Shown here piece after piece: positions 43,686-52,661 of a stretch of 64,000 nucleotides of DNA. This DNA comes from Desulfobacterales bacterium (lineage in GTDB: Bacteria; Desulfobacterota; Desulfobacteria; Desulfobacterales; SpSt-501), in NCBI GenBank assembly GCA_030834695.1, contig JAUQXK010000013.1, positions 1 to 64,000 on the forward strand. The letters are read 5' to 3'. The first letter of the stretch is position 1; every line of letters starts with the position of its first letter. The translations under genes were made by a program, and so were the position numbers. The notes below the pieces were generated by a model, which was not told the origin of the DNA, made no database searches, and saw nothing but the letters and a program-made list of their open reading frames with translations.

Positions 43686-45236
43686 ATGAAAGATTTTCTG
43701 CAGACGTGTTTCGACGCCGTGGAACCGGCAGCGGCCCTGTTCGAAGATAAACGAAGAAGACTGGCCGATGAACTGGGCAGCGCCTGTCGGGCGAAGGTCC
43801 ATCCCTGTTCCATCACCCCCGTCAGGCGCTCGTTGATCTTTCTGTGCACACATGAACGCGGAAAGCGGCTGGGTGTCGTTTCGCCGGTACCCGGGCTGAT
43901 CGACGAGCTGAAGGGTTCCGAAGACCACGTTCTGCTGGAGGGATTTCGGGCCCGGATGCGGATCGTCCAGACGACGGCGCGCAATGCCGCCTGGCTGCGG
44001 ACGATCCTTCCGCATTTGAATGCCCGCCCGCTCGGGCTGAAGAAATCGGCGGGGTTCGGCGACCGGCTGGGCATGGCCACGCCGGGCCATGTCCGCTCGG
44101 TTCGCAAGACGCAGTTGGCGCCCATTTTCGCCCAGCAGTCGGTGCGCGAGAACGAACGCACGGGCCGTTCGCCCCGGGACGTGCTGGACGATGCCATGTG
44201 GGGCGCTTTCCAGGAAGGATGGATCGACGGCTTCGGGGCGGATGCGGATCACCTCAAGACGGCCGAACACGTCGCGGCTTTCGCAGATGCCGGGTACTCG
44301 TTTTTTACCATCGACCCCGGGGAGTATGTCGACAACGAAGCGTCGCGGGCGCCGGTGCGCCTCCTCGGACAAAAGCTCCAGGCGTTGCCCTGGGATGAGC
44401 TGGAAACCACTTCTTCGGACCTGCAGCAGGCGCTGGCGAGGAAGCCCATCGACCTGGGGACATTCAAAGCCGCTTTCAATCCGGAAGACATCGGACGGGC
44501 CGCAGCCAAATACGGCAGGGCCGTGGCCCACACGGTGCGCATGTACCGCCACCTGGAGCAGGTCGCTGCCGGAAGACCGTTTGAGTTCGAGATGAGCGTC
44601 GATGAAACCGACAGCCCGACCACGCTCGCCGAGCACGTCTACATCGCCAGCGAGCTGAGGCGGCTGAAGGTCAAATGGGTGAGCCTGGCCCCCCGGTATG
44701 TCGGTTCGTTCGAAAAAGGCGTCGATTACATCGGCGACCTGGCTGAATTTGAAAAAAGCTTCGCCGGGCATGCGGCGGTCGCCAAGACCTACGGCCCCTA
44801 CAAACTGAGCCTGCATTCGGGGTCCGACAAGTTCAGCATTTATCCCATTGCCGTCCGGCAGGCCGGGAATCTGGTTCACCTCAAAACAGCCGGGACCAGC
44901 TACCTCGAAGCCCTGCGGGCAATCGGGCAATGCAACCCGCGGCTGTTCCGGGCGATTCACCGGTTCGCCGTGGAACGCTACCCGGCGGATCGGGCCTCCT
45001 ACCATGTTTCGGCGGAAACCGCGCGCATGCCGGATGCCGCGGCGCTGGCCGATGAACAGCTGCCGGTCCTGCTGGACGAGTTTCACACGCGGGAGGTGCT
45101 GCACGTCACCTATGGGTCGGTGTTGAACGAGACCCGCTTCCGGGCCCGTTTTTTCGAATCCTTGCGGCGGCACGCGGAGGAATACACCCGAATCGTCGAG
45201 GCCCATTTCGACCGGCATCTGTCGCTGTTGAGCTGA
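43686..45236 (+). CDS. uxaE: Tagaturonate epimerase
   Basis: A 516-residue protein that I recognise as the UxaE family first described in Thermotoga, which epimerises D-tagaturonate to D-fructuronate and so joins galacturonate to the glucuronate route. Supporting segments include TPGHVRSVRKTQLAPIFAQQSVRENERTGRSP, GWIDGFGADADHLKT, FEFEMSVDETDSPT and KLSLHSGSDKFSIYP, with candidate metal ligands in the Asp, Glu and His residues. The start ATG 43686 follows GGAG by 6 bases; ATG 43653 in the same frame lacks a ribosome site. It is followed by the larA-like and uxaC genes. Confidence 0.88.
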   Translation: MKDFLQTCFDAVEPAAALFEDKRRRLADELGSACRAKVHPCSITPVRRSLIFLCTHERGKRLGVVSPVPGLIDELKGSEDHVLLEGFRARMRIVQTTARNAAWLRTILPHLNARPLGLKKSAGFGDRLGMATPGHVRSVRKTQLAPIFAQQSVRENERTGRSPRDVLDDAMWGAFQEGWIDGFGADADHLKTAEHVAAFADAGYSFFTIDPGEYVDNEASRAPVRLLGQKLQALPWDELETTSSDLQQALARKPIDLGTFKAAFNPEDIGRAAAKYGRAVAHTVRMYRHLEQVAAGRPFEFEMSVDETDSPTTLAEHVYIASELRRLKVKWVSLAPRYVGSFEKGVDYIGDLAEFEKSFAGHAAVAKTYGPYKLSLHSGSDKFSIYPIAVRQAGNLVHLKTAGTSYLEALRAIGQCNPRLFRAIHRFAVERYPADRASYHVSAETARMPDAAALADEQLPVLLDEFHTREVLHVTYGSVLNETRFRARFFESLRRHAEEYTRIVEAHFDRHLSLLS

Positions 45237-45266
45237 CCAGGGCTCGGCCCCGGAGAGGACCATTCA

Positions 45267-46529
45267 ATGACCATCGGCAAAGGCAGTCCGGATGCGGTGC
45301 TGGCGGAAAATGATGTCGAAGCCATCATCCGGGAGGGCACTCCTTCCGGGTTGTATGAAAACAAGCGCGTCCTCGTGCTCACGCCGGACGCCACCCGCAC
45401 CTGCCCGCTGCCGATGATGGTGCGGGCCATCCGCCGGACGATCGGCGAGCGCTGCGCGCGCCTCGACTTCATGGTGGCGCTCGGCACGCACACGCCTCTG
45501 CCGCTCGAGGGGATCCAGGCGCTTTACGGCATATCGAACCCCCGGTCGGAATTTCCCCGCTCGGCCTTTTACAATCACGAATGGGACCGGCCGGACACCT
45601 TTCGGCGGATCGGCCTGCTGCCGGCTGCCGAGGTCGAAGCTATTTCCGGCGGGCGGCTCAGCGAAGCGCTGCCGATCGAGATCAACCGTCGCATCTTCGA
45701 CTACGATCTGGTGCTCATCGCCGGGCCGGTGTTCCCGCACGAGGTTGTGGGTTACTCGGGTGGGGCCAAGTACCTTTTCCCCGGCATATCCGGAGGAGAG
45801 TTCCTGCATTTCTTCCACTGGCTCGGAGCGGTCATCAGCTGCAAGCGGATCATCGGAATCAAAGACACGCCGGTTCGCCGGTTGATCGACCGGGCGCTGG
45901 AAATGGTCGACGTGCCCGTTCACTGCCTGGCCATGGTGGTCAACCACGCTGCGGGGTTGTGCGGCCTGTATGCGGGGGACACGCGCGAGGCCTGGTCGCG
46001 GGCAGCCGACTTGTCCGCACGGATTCACGTCGTGACGAAACGGCGGCCGTTCCGACTGGTGCTGGGCGCCGCCCCTGCCATGTACGATGAAATCTGGACC
46101 GCCGGCAAGGTGATGTACAAGCTCGAGCAGGTCGTGGCCGACCAGGGGACCCTGATCATCTATGCCCCGCACATCCATGAGGTGTCCCGGACCTGGGGCC
46201 GCTACATCGAGTCCGTCGGCTACCACATCCGCGAATACCTGCTGGCCCATATGGACCGACTCAAGGATGTTCCGCGGGGCGTGCTGGCCCACCTCACCCA
46301 CGTCCGCGGAACCGGGACGTACACGGACGGTGTCGAGCGGCCCGAGGTGAACCTGGTGCTGGCGACATCGATCCCCGAAGACGTCTGCCGCCGGATCAAC
46401 GTCGGCTATATGGACCCGCGCGGAATCCGGCTGGCGGATTACATGAACCGGGAGGACCAGGGGGTCCTGTTCGTGGACCACGCCGGCGAGATCCTCCATC
46501 GCCTGGAAAGCCCCTTGCCGAAGGAGTGA
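45267..46529 (+). CDS. LarA-like nickel-pincer racemase/epimerase
   Basis: A 420-residue LarA-family (DUF2088) protein. All key residues known from lactate racemase are present at matching spacing: D41 and R44 in DATR, H75 in GTHTP, the cofactor-bearing K168 in YSGGAKYLFPG and H184 sixteen residues later. The family flips the hydroxyl at C2 of 2-hydroxy acids by hydride transfer to a nickel-pincer cofactor. Beside uxaC, gluconokinase and uxuB, the natural substrate pair would be D-mannonate and D-gluconate, which differ only at C2. Cofactor genes larB, larC and larE are not in this window. The ribosome site AGAGGA is well placed. Confidence 0.85.
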   Translation: MTIGKGSPDAVLAENDVEAIIREGTPSGLYENKRVLVLTPDATRTCPLPMMVRAIRRTIGERCARLDFMVALGTHTPLPLEGIQALYGISNPRSEFPRSAFYNHEWDRPDTFRRIGLLPAAEVEAISGGRLSEALPIEINRRIFDYDLVLIAGPVFPHEVVGYSGGAKYLFPGISGGEFLHFFHWLGAVISCKRIIGIKDTPVRRLIDRALEMVDVPVHCLAMVVNHAAGLCGLYAGDTREAWSRAADLSARIHVVTKRRPFRLVLGAAPAMYDEIWTAGKVMYKLEQVVADQGTLIIYAPHIHEVSRTWGRYIESVGYHIREYLLAHMDRLKDVPRGVLAHLTHVRGTGTYTDGVERPEVNLVLATSIPEDVCRRINVGYMDPRGIRLADYMNREDQGVLFVDHAGEILHRLESPLPKE

Positions 46530-46532
46530 GCC

Positions 46533-47948
46533 ATGCCGTCTTTCCTCACCGAAGATTTTCTGCTGCAAACCCGGACCGCCCGTACGCTCTACCACGACTT
46601 CGCCGAAAACATGCCCATCTTCGACTACCATTGCCATCTGCCGGTGGCGGAAATCGCCGCGAACAAGACCTTCGAGAACCTCGCCGACATCTGGCTGGGA
46701 GGCGATCACTACAAGTGGCGGGCCATGCGGGCCAACGGCGTCCCCGAGCGGCTGATCACCGGGGATGCGGATGATTTCGAAAAGTTCCAGGCCTGGGCCG
46801 CCACCGTGCCCAAGACCCTGCGCAACCCGCTTTATCATTGGACCCATCTGGAGCTGAAACGCTACTTCGGAATTTCGGAGAAACCGCTGAATCCCGAAAC
46901 CGCCGAAGCGATCTACACGAAATGTTCGGCCATGCTGCGGACGAGCGATTTCAGTACGCGCCGCATCCTGGAGCGCATGAACGTCCGCGTGGTGTGCACC
47001 ACCGACGACCCCACCGACAACCTCGAACACCACCTCGCGCTGAAAGCCGAAAGCGGATTCACCGTCAAAATTCTCCCCGCCTTCCGGCCGGACAAGGCAT
47101 TGGGCGTGGAATCCCCGAGCGATTTCAACCAATGGGTCGGGCGGTTGGAGGCATCCGCCGGGATCGAGGTTAAAAATTTCGATTCGTTTCTGGAGGCGAT
47201 CCGCCAGCGGCACGATTTCTTCCATGCGACCGGCTGCCGGCTGTCCGACCACGGAATCGAGCAGCCTTTCGCCGCAGACTTTACGGCGAAGGACGTGAAT
47301 AATGCTTTCCAAAAGGCGCGGCAGGGAAAAAAGCCGACGCCGATCGAAGCGTTGAAATTCAAATCGGCCGTGACGCTTGAACTGGCGCGGATGGATGCCG
47401 AGAAGGGTTGGACCCAGCAGTTTCACTTCGGCGCCTTGCGGAACATCAACAGCAGGGCCATGGCGGCCCTGGGGGCCGACACCGGCTACGACACGATCGG
47501 GGACTGGGAGATCGCCCGGGCGCTCGCCCGGTTCCTGGACCGATTGGATCGGGAAGGACGGTTGGCCAAAACCATCCTCTATGTGATGAACTCGCGCGAC
47601 AACGAAGCGGTCGCCGCGGCGGTCGGCTGCTTCCAGGACGGGAGCCTCCCCGGTAAGATGCAGTTCGGATCGGCGTGGTGGTTCAACGACCAGAAGGACG
47701 GCATCGAAAAGCAGATCAACGCCCTCTCCAACCTGGGGTTGTTGAGCCGGTTCGTGGGCATGCTGACCGACTCGCGCAGTTTCCTGTCCTACCCGCGGCA
47801 CGAGTATTTCCGGCGGGTGCTGTGCAACCTGCTCGGAAACGACGTGGAGAACGGCGAACTGCCCGGCGACATGGAGCTGCTCGGCGGCATGGTCCAAGAC
47901 ATCTGCTTTCGCAACGCCGTGGCCTACTTCGGCATCGAGCTGGGGTGA
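46533..47948 (+). CDS. uxaC: Uronate isomerase
   Basis: A 471-residue enzyme of the amidohydrolase fold, the usual UxaC length, converting glucuronate to fructuronate and galacturonate to tagaturonate. The metal motif is in FDYHCHLPVAEIA near residue 30. Other markers are WLGGDHYKWRAMRANG, WTHLELKRYFGI, VVCTTDDPTDNLEHH, MNSRDNEAVAA and SWWFNDQKDGIEKQ-like FGSAWWFNDQK, and the terminal LTDSRSFLSYPRHEYFRRVLCN. It starts 3 bases after the larA-like gene with AAGGAG upstream, so the two are tightly linked. Confidence 0.95.
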   Translation: MPSFLTEDFLLQTRTARTLYHDFAENMPIFDYHCHLPVAEIAANKTFENLADIWLGGDHYKWRAMRANGVPERLITGDADDFEKFQAWAATVPKTLRNPLYHWTHLELKRYFGISEKPLNPETAEAIYTKCSAMLRTSDFSTRRILERMNVRVVCTTDDPTDNLEHHLALKAESGFTVKILPAFRPDKALGVESPSDFNQWVGRLEASAGIEVKNFDSFLEAIRQRHDFFHATGCRLSDHGIEQPFAADFTAKDVNNAFQKARQGKKPTPIEALKFKSAVTLELARMDAEKGWTQQFHFGALRNINSRAMAALGADTGYDTIGDWEIARALARFLDRLDREGRLAKTILYVMNSRDNEAVAAAVGCFQDGSLPGKMQFGSAWWFNDQKDGIEKQINALSNLGLLSRFVGMLTDSRSFLSYPRHEYFRRVLCNLLGNDVENGELPGDMELLGGMVQDICFRNAVAYFGIELG

Positions 47949-47952
47949 AACC

Positions 47953-48954
47953 ATGGGGATGGACCTTCGCACCTGCCGGGTGCTGGTGACGCCCACGACG
48001 TTCGGGATGCAGGACCCATCGCTGAGATCCCGGCTTGAGCAGGCGGTCGGCGAAGTCCGTTACAGCCCGGTGAAACGCCCGCTCACCGCTCCGGAGCTGA
48101 CACGCTTGGTCAAAGGCATCGACGGCTGGATCGCCGGGCTGGATGAGATCGATGCCTCCGTCGTCGCAGCGGCCGACCGGCTGAAGGTGATCGCGCGCTA
48201 TGGAGTCGGCTTCGACCGGGTGGACGTGGCGGCGGCGACCCGACGCGGGATTGTGGTCGCCAACACGCCGGGCGCGAACTCGGCGGCCGTGGCCGAGCTG
48301 ACGATCGGGTTGATGCTGGCGCTGGGCCGGCGGATTTGCCCTTCGAACCAGGCCGTCCGCAGCGGGCAGTGGCCGCGCATCTCGGGGGTGGGCCTGATGC
48401 GCAAAACCGTGGGCCTGGTGGGGTTCGGCTCCATTGGTCGTGAAACGGCGCGAAGGCTCGCGGTTTTCGGGTGCCGGGTTCTTGTCGCGGACCCCTACGT
48501 GAGCCCGGAAGCGGTTTCCGACTGCGGGGCCGGTTCTGTGCCTCTCGATCAGCTTCTTCCGGCCTCCGATTTCGTCTGCCTGCACGCGGCCGTCACGCCG
48601 GCGACTGCCGGCATGGTGAACGACTCGTTCCTTCACAAAATGAAGCCCGGCGCCTTCCTGGTCAACACGGCCCGGGGGGAGTTGATCGACGAGACGGCCC
48701 TTCGGCAATCCCTTGAAAGCGGCCGGCTGGCCGGCGCCGCACTGGACTGTTTCCAAAAGGAGCCGCCGGAAAGCGATCACCCGTTGCTCCAATTGCCGCA
48801 GGTGATTGCCACGCCCCACACCGGCGCTCATACGGACGAGGCCGTCAACGCCATGGGCCGGATGGCGCTCGATGCCTGTCTCGCGGTCCTGCGCGAAGAA
48901 AGGCCGGCGCATGTCGTCAACCCCGATGTCTACACGGGCGTGAATGTCCAATGA
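47953..48954 (+). CDS. D-isomer-specific 2-hydroxyacid dehydrogenase
   Basis: A 333-residue NAD-dependent dehydrogenase of the SerA/GhrB type. The Rossmann motif is GLVGFGSIGRETARRLA near residue 155. The catalytic Arg is in NTARGELID near 238, the Glu in KEPPESDHPLL near 267, and the His in ATPHTGAHT near 286. It interconverts 2-hydroxy and 2-keto acids. In this operon the likely pairs are gluconate or mannonate with 2-ketogluconate, or a phosphorylated form. It starts 4 bases after uxaC and overlaps the gluconokinase start by 4 bases. Confidence 0.88.
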   Translation: MGMDLRTCRVLVTPTTFGMQDPSLRSRLEQAVGEVRYSPVKRPLTAPELTRLVKGIDGWIAGLDEIDASVVAAADRLKVIARYGVGFDRVDVAAATRRGIVVANTPGANSAAVAELTIGLMLALGRRICPSNQAVRSGQWPRISGVGLMRKTVGLVGFGSIGRETARRLAVFGCRVLVADPYVSPEAVSDCGAGSVPLDQLLPASDFVCLHAAVTPATAGMVNDSFLHKMKPGAFLVNTARGELIDETALRQSLESGRLAGAALDCFQKEPPESDHPLLQLPQVIATPHTGAHTDEAVNAMGRMALDACLAVLREERPAHVVNPDVYTGVNVQ

Positions 48955-50480
48955 TGAATTCATCATGGTTTCTCGGCATTGACCTTGGGACCGGCAGCTG
49001 CAAAGCGGCCGCGGTGGACGAGAACGGCAAGGTCCTCGGCTTCGGAGCGGGCGAGTATTCGGGCGCCGAGGCCCAGGTGCGCTGGCAGGAACAGGACCCG
49101 CAGGATTTGCTCAAGGCGGCGATTGCCTCCGTGCGCCAGGCGGTGGAGCGGTCCGGCGCAAGACCGGAGCGCTGCGGCGGCATGAGCATCGGCGGCGCCC
49201 TGCACAGCGTGATGGCTATGGATGACCGGGATCGGCCCCTGACGGGCGTCATCACATGGGCGGACGGGCGGGCGGTGAAGCAGGCCGAGGCGGTCGCCGC
49301 AACCGAGGCCGGCAAACGCCTCTATCCGGAGACCGGCTGCCCCCCGCACGGGATGTATCCGCTGTACAAGGTCATGTGGCTGCGTGAAAACCGGCCGGAG
49401 GTATTTCAAAAAGCCAGGCGCTACGTTTCCGCAAAGGAGTATGTCGGCTTCCGTTTGACCGGCACCTGGCAGGTCGACTATTCGCTGGCCGCCGGGTCGG
49501 GTTTCCTGAACACCTATACCCTCCAGTGGAGCGATTCGGCCCTCAACCAGGCCGGCATTCGCCCGGACCAACTTTCGCCCCTGGCTGCACCGGCCGCCCT
49601 TCTGGGCAGGCTCTCGGCGGAGGTTGCCGCCCGGATGGGGATTCCCGCCGGCACGCCGGTCGTGACGGGCTCCTCGGATGCGGTGAATTCGAGCATCGGG
49701 GCCGGCGCCGTAGCGCCCAACCAGGCTACCTTAATGATCGGCACCAGCGGCGCGCTCCGGGTGGTGGCGCCCCAACCGGTATTGGACCCGAAGGCCCGCA
49801 GCTGGTGCTATGCCATCGATGCGGCGCACTGGCTGGTGGGGGGCGCGATCAACAACGGCGGTGTAGCCCTGTCCTGGCTGCGGGACTGTCTGAATCAAGC
49901 CCATGTCAGGCAGCCGCTGACGTTCGAAGACGTTCTCGCGCTCGCCGGCCGTGCGCCCGTCGGGTCCGGGGGGCTGGTCTGTCTCCCGTTTTTTGCGGGT
50001 GAACGCAGCCCCAACTGGAACCTGAATGCCCGGGCGGTCTTCTTCGGGATGTCGCTCGCCCACGAAGCGCGCCATCTGGCGCGGGCGCTGCTGGAGGGGA
50101 TGGCGTTTCGCTTCAAAAGCCTGTTGGCGGTGTTGACGGAGGTGGGTCTCGACGTGAGGCAGATTGTCGCCTCGGGCGGCTTCACCCAATCCGAGTTGTG
50201 GCTGCAGGTCATGGCCGACACGCTGGGCCGCGAGCTCTCCGTGCCGGAATGGGGGGAAACCTCCGCCCTGGCGGCCGCCTTCTGGCCGTTTCTATCCATG
50301 GGCGGCGCTGCTTCCTTCAACGAGGTCCGGAACTGGGTGCAATTCAGCCGGGTCCAGCGACCGGTTCCGGAGCATGCGGCCGCATATGATCGCATCTACC
50401 CGCTCTATACCGAGCTTTATCGATCCTTGACCGGCGCCTTCGATGAGGTCGCCCGGTTGCAACAAGAAATGGAAATGTGA
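48951..50480 (+). CDS. gntK: Gluconokinase (FGGY family)
   Basis: A 509-residue FGGY kinase. It opens FLGIDLGTGSCKAAAVDENG, and its central segments GGALHSVMAMDDRDRPLTGVITWADGR and TGCPPHGMYPLYKVMWL match gluconokinase much better than xylulokinase. The second domain has MIGTSGALRVVAPQPV and LPFFAGERSPNWN. It phosphorylates gluconate to 6-phosphogluconate. A gluconokinase is unusual inside a uxaC/uxuB operon and makes sense if mannonate is first turned into gluconate by the LarA-like enzyme. Two ATG codons (48951, 48954) are possible starts; the first overlaps the previous stop. Confidence 0.87.
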   Translation: MMNSSWFLGIDLGTGSCKAAAVDENGKVLGFGAGEYSGAEAQVRWQEQDPQDLLKAAIASVRQAVERSGARPERCGGMSIGGALHSVMAMDDRDRPLTGVITWADGRAVKQAEAVAATEAGKRLYPETGCPPHGMYPLYKVMWLRENRPEVFQKARRYVSAKEYVGFRLTGTWQVDYSLAAGSGFLNTYTLQWSDSALNQAGIRPDQLSPLAAPAALLGRLSAEVAARMGIPAGTPVVTGSSDAVNSSIGAGAVAPNQATLMIGTSGALRVVAPQPVLDPKARSWCYAIDAAHWLVGGAINNGGVALSWLRDCLNQAHVRQPLTFEDVLALAGRAPVGSGGLVCLPFFAGERSPNWNLNARAVFFGMSLAHEARHLARALLEGMAFRFKSLLAVLTEVGLDVRQIVASGGFTQSELWLQVMADTLGRELSVPEWGETSALAAAFWPFLSMGGAASFNEVRNWVQFSRVQRPVPEHAAAYDRIYPLYTELYRSLTGAFDEVARLQQEMEM

Positions 50481-50494
50481 GGCGAGGGACAAAA

Positions 50495-51328
50495 ATGGAT
50501 ATCGAACAGCTCATCAAATCCCATAATTTCAGCGGGACCACGATCGTCGTGACGGGCGGCACCGGTGTGCTGGGTTCGGAGATGGCCGCTGCGCTCGTCC
50601 GTTCAGGCGCGGACGTGGCCATCCTGGCGCGGGACCCGTCGCGGGCGGGTGCGGTGAAAAAGCGCCTGGAACAAGGTCCCGGCCGCGCGATTCTCGTCCG
50701 GGCGGACGTTCTGTCAAAGGAATCGGTTCTCCAGGCTGCCGGAGAGATCCAGACCCAGCTCGGCCGCGTGCATGCCCTGATCAACGCGGCCGGCGGAAAC
50801 GCTCCCGGGGCGACGACCAATCCCAGCCAGCGCTTTTTCGACCTGCCCGAAGAGGCTCTGAAGCAGGTCGTGGACCTCAACCTGCTGGGCACCATCGTCC
50901 CCTGCCAGGTGTTCGGCCGGCTGATGGCGGAGGCCGGGGAAGGGAACATCATCAACATCGCCTCCATGGCCGGCTTCCGGCCGCTGACCCGCACGGTTGC
51001 CTACAGCGCCGCCAAGGCGGCCGTCGGCAACTTCACGCAGTGGCTGGCGGTCCACATGGCGCAGGAATGCTCGCCCGGGATCCGGGTCAACGCCATCGCG
51101 CCCGGGTTCTTTCATACCCGGCAAAACCACTTTCTGCTGTTCGACGAGAAGACCGGCGATCTCACGCCGCGCGGCCGATCCATCATCGACCACACCCCCA
51201 TGCGGCGCTTCGGAAATCCGGATGATCTTTTGGGCACGCTCTTCTGGCTCCTGTCCCCCGGCGCCGAATTCGTCACCGGTACCGTGGTCGCCGTGGACGG
51301 AGGATTCGCTGCGTTCAGCGGCGTGTGA
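50495..51328 (+). CDS. uxuB: Fructuronate reductase of SDR type (UxuB-like)
   Basis: A 277-residue SDR with VVTGGTGVLGSEMA, NAAGGNAPGATT, the catalytic YSAAKAAVGNFTQWL, and the extended segment GFFHTRQNHFLLFDEKTGDLTPRG...HTPMRRFGNPDDLLG. That last segment marks the SDR-type D-mannonate oxidoreductases, which reduce fructuronate to D-mannonate. This differs from the long-chain UxuB of E. coli but is common in anaerobes. The start is ATG 50495, behind GCGAGGG. It closes the uronate operon. Confidence 0.88.
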   Translation: MDIEQLIKSHNFSGTTIVVTGGTGVLGSEMAAALVRSGADVAILARDPSRAGAVKKRLEQGPGRAILVRADVLSKESVLQAAGEIQTQLGRVHALINAAGGNAPGATTNPSQRFFDLPEEALKQVVDLNLLGTIVPCQVFGRLMAEAGEGNIINIASMAGFRPLTRTVAYSAAKAAVGNFTQWLAVHMAQECSPGIRVNAIAPGFFHTRQNHFLLFDEKTGDLTPRGRSIIDHTPMRRFGNPDDLLGTLFWLLSPGAEFVTGTVVAVDGGFAAFSGV

Positions 51329-51383
51329 AGGACCGGATCCACTCAAGTCGTCAGAAAACGTCGTCCTTCTTCGGAGGTGAATC

Positions 51384-52466
51384 GTGACCGATCAACCCCT
51401 GCAGGAAATGTCGCCGGAGGCGTGTGCCGGCAAGATCTTTGAGATATCAGGGGAAAAATTCAGTCCGGAAATTGCTGGCGAGTTATGGCCCAAAATCTTG
51501 CAGCACAAGTGGCTGTTGTCCGAAAAATTGCGCCGGGATGTGGGACTGCGGACCGCATGCATCGATTACATCGACAATATGGAGCAGGCCCACAAGGAGT
51601 TCATGACCTACCAACGGAAGGACATTCTGGCCGAAATGGGGGCTCAGACAATCAGCCGGGAGGTGTGGGACACCATCTCCGATTCGCAGCCTCCCAAGAA
51701 GTTGATTCAACGGAAAATCATCCTGCCCCTCACGGAAAAAAGCCTATCCGACAAACATGGCGTCGTGCCTCCGAAGACCATCATCTTTTTCGGGCCTCCC
51801 GGCACCGGGAAGACCCACTTCGTCAAGGCCATCGCCGGAATTCTGTCCTGGTGGTACATCGAGATCGCGCCCAGCATGCTCATGGCGGATGGCGTTGAGA
51901 AGATCGGGGCCAATCTGCGCGGCATGATGGAAAGGTCGCGAACCCTTGATGATGCCGTCATCTTTATAGATGAGTTTGAAGAGATCGCCGGCAGCCGGGA
52001 TGAGGGCAGCCGGGTGGACAAGTCCATCACCAACGAATTCCTCAAGCAAGTCCCCCTGCTCAAGAACAACCCGAACAATATCTTGTTGGTCTGCGCCACC
52101 AATTATATTCGGAAGCTGGATGCCGCGTTGCTGCGTCCGGGAAGGTTCGATTGCATCATACCGGTCGGCGAGCTGGACGCGTCCGGAAGGAGGACCATCC
52201 TGGAGCACTATCTGTCCAAGCTCAATTCGGGAGAGATCGACCTGACCCAAATCGTCGAGATGACATCCCGGTATACTCCTGCCGACATTGAATACCTGTT
52301 CCACCAGGTGGCCCAGTACGCTTTCGAGCAGGAGTATGAGACCGGGCAGAATTATCAGGTGACGGTAGATACCTTTCGGCAGATCATGCCGAAGGTTCGA
52401 CCATCCCTGACCGATGAAATGATCGAAGAGCTCCACAGCGATAGCATCACTTACTCGCGCGCGTGA
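51384..52466 (+). CDS. AAA+ ATPase of unknown role
   Basis: A 360-residue single AAA+ module with a ~120-residue N-terminal domain. Walker A is GPPGTGKT near residue 137, Walker B VIFIDEFEEIAGSRDEGSRVDKSI near 193, sensor 1 in LLVCATNYIRKLD and the arginine-finger box LLRPGRFD. The pattern recalls classic AAA (FtsH/p97-like) modules but there is no protease or membrane segment. The N-terminal part (LRTACIDYIDNMEQAHKEFM) is helical and not recognised. The start is GTG behind a perfect GGAGG. The gene is separate from the uronate operon by 55 bases and its job is unknown. Confidence 0.85.
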   Translation: MTDQPLQEMSPEACAGKIFEISGEKFSPEIAGELWPKILQHKWLLSEKLRRDVGLRTACIDYIDNMEQAHKEFMTYQRKDILAEMGAQTISREVWDTISDSQPPKKLIQRKIILPLTEKSLSDKHGVVPPKTIIFFGPPGTGKTHFVKAIAGILSWWYIEIAPSMLMADGVEKIGANLRGMMERSRTLDDAVIFIDEFEEIAGSRDEGSRVDKSITNEFLKQVPLLKNNPNNILLVCATNYIRKLDAALLRPGRFDCIIPVGELDASGRRTILEHYLSKLNSGEIDLTQIVEMTSRYTPADIEYLFHQVAQYAFEQEYETGQNYQVTVDTFRQIMPKVRPSLTDEMIEELHSDSITYSRA

Positions 52467-52512
52467 ATCATAACGATGGTTGGGACTAAATTTGACATTC
52501 CTCTGATTCATG

Positions 52513-52541
52513 TTGACATGAGAATAGGATGGGCGTACTTT
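52513..52541 (+). promoter_or_regulatory. Candidate promoter for cold-shock gene leader
   Basis: TTGACA and TACTTT at 17-base spacing. The -35 box is perfect, the -10 box weak. It would give a leader of about 170 bases before the csp start, in line with long cold-shock leaders. Confidence 0.45.
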
Positions 52542-52625
52542 GTAAGTCACCGGCATCGAAAAATCCCCTGCGGGAATCGATTGCCACCAAGGTGGGATTT
52601 AAAAACATTTTGCGGTGTAGGGCTT

Positions 52626-52661
52626 AACCACCACACTCTTCAAAGTGCGGTGGTTTTTTTA
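52626..52661 (+). terminator. Terminator-like hairpin in csp leader
   Basis: AACCACCACACT pairs with AGTGCGGTGGTT around a six-base loop (one mismatch), followed by a run of seven T, 56 bases before the csp start. It could be an attenuator for csp, or the end of a short upstream RNA. Confidence 0.75.

Noticed and set aside
45264..47996. A 910-residue open frame on the minus strand opposite larA-like and uxaC
   Set aside because: Both forward genes are clear family members. The minus frame is low-complexity, rich in His, Gly and Arg, and is a GC-bias shadow.
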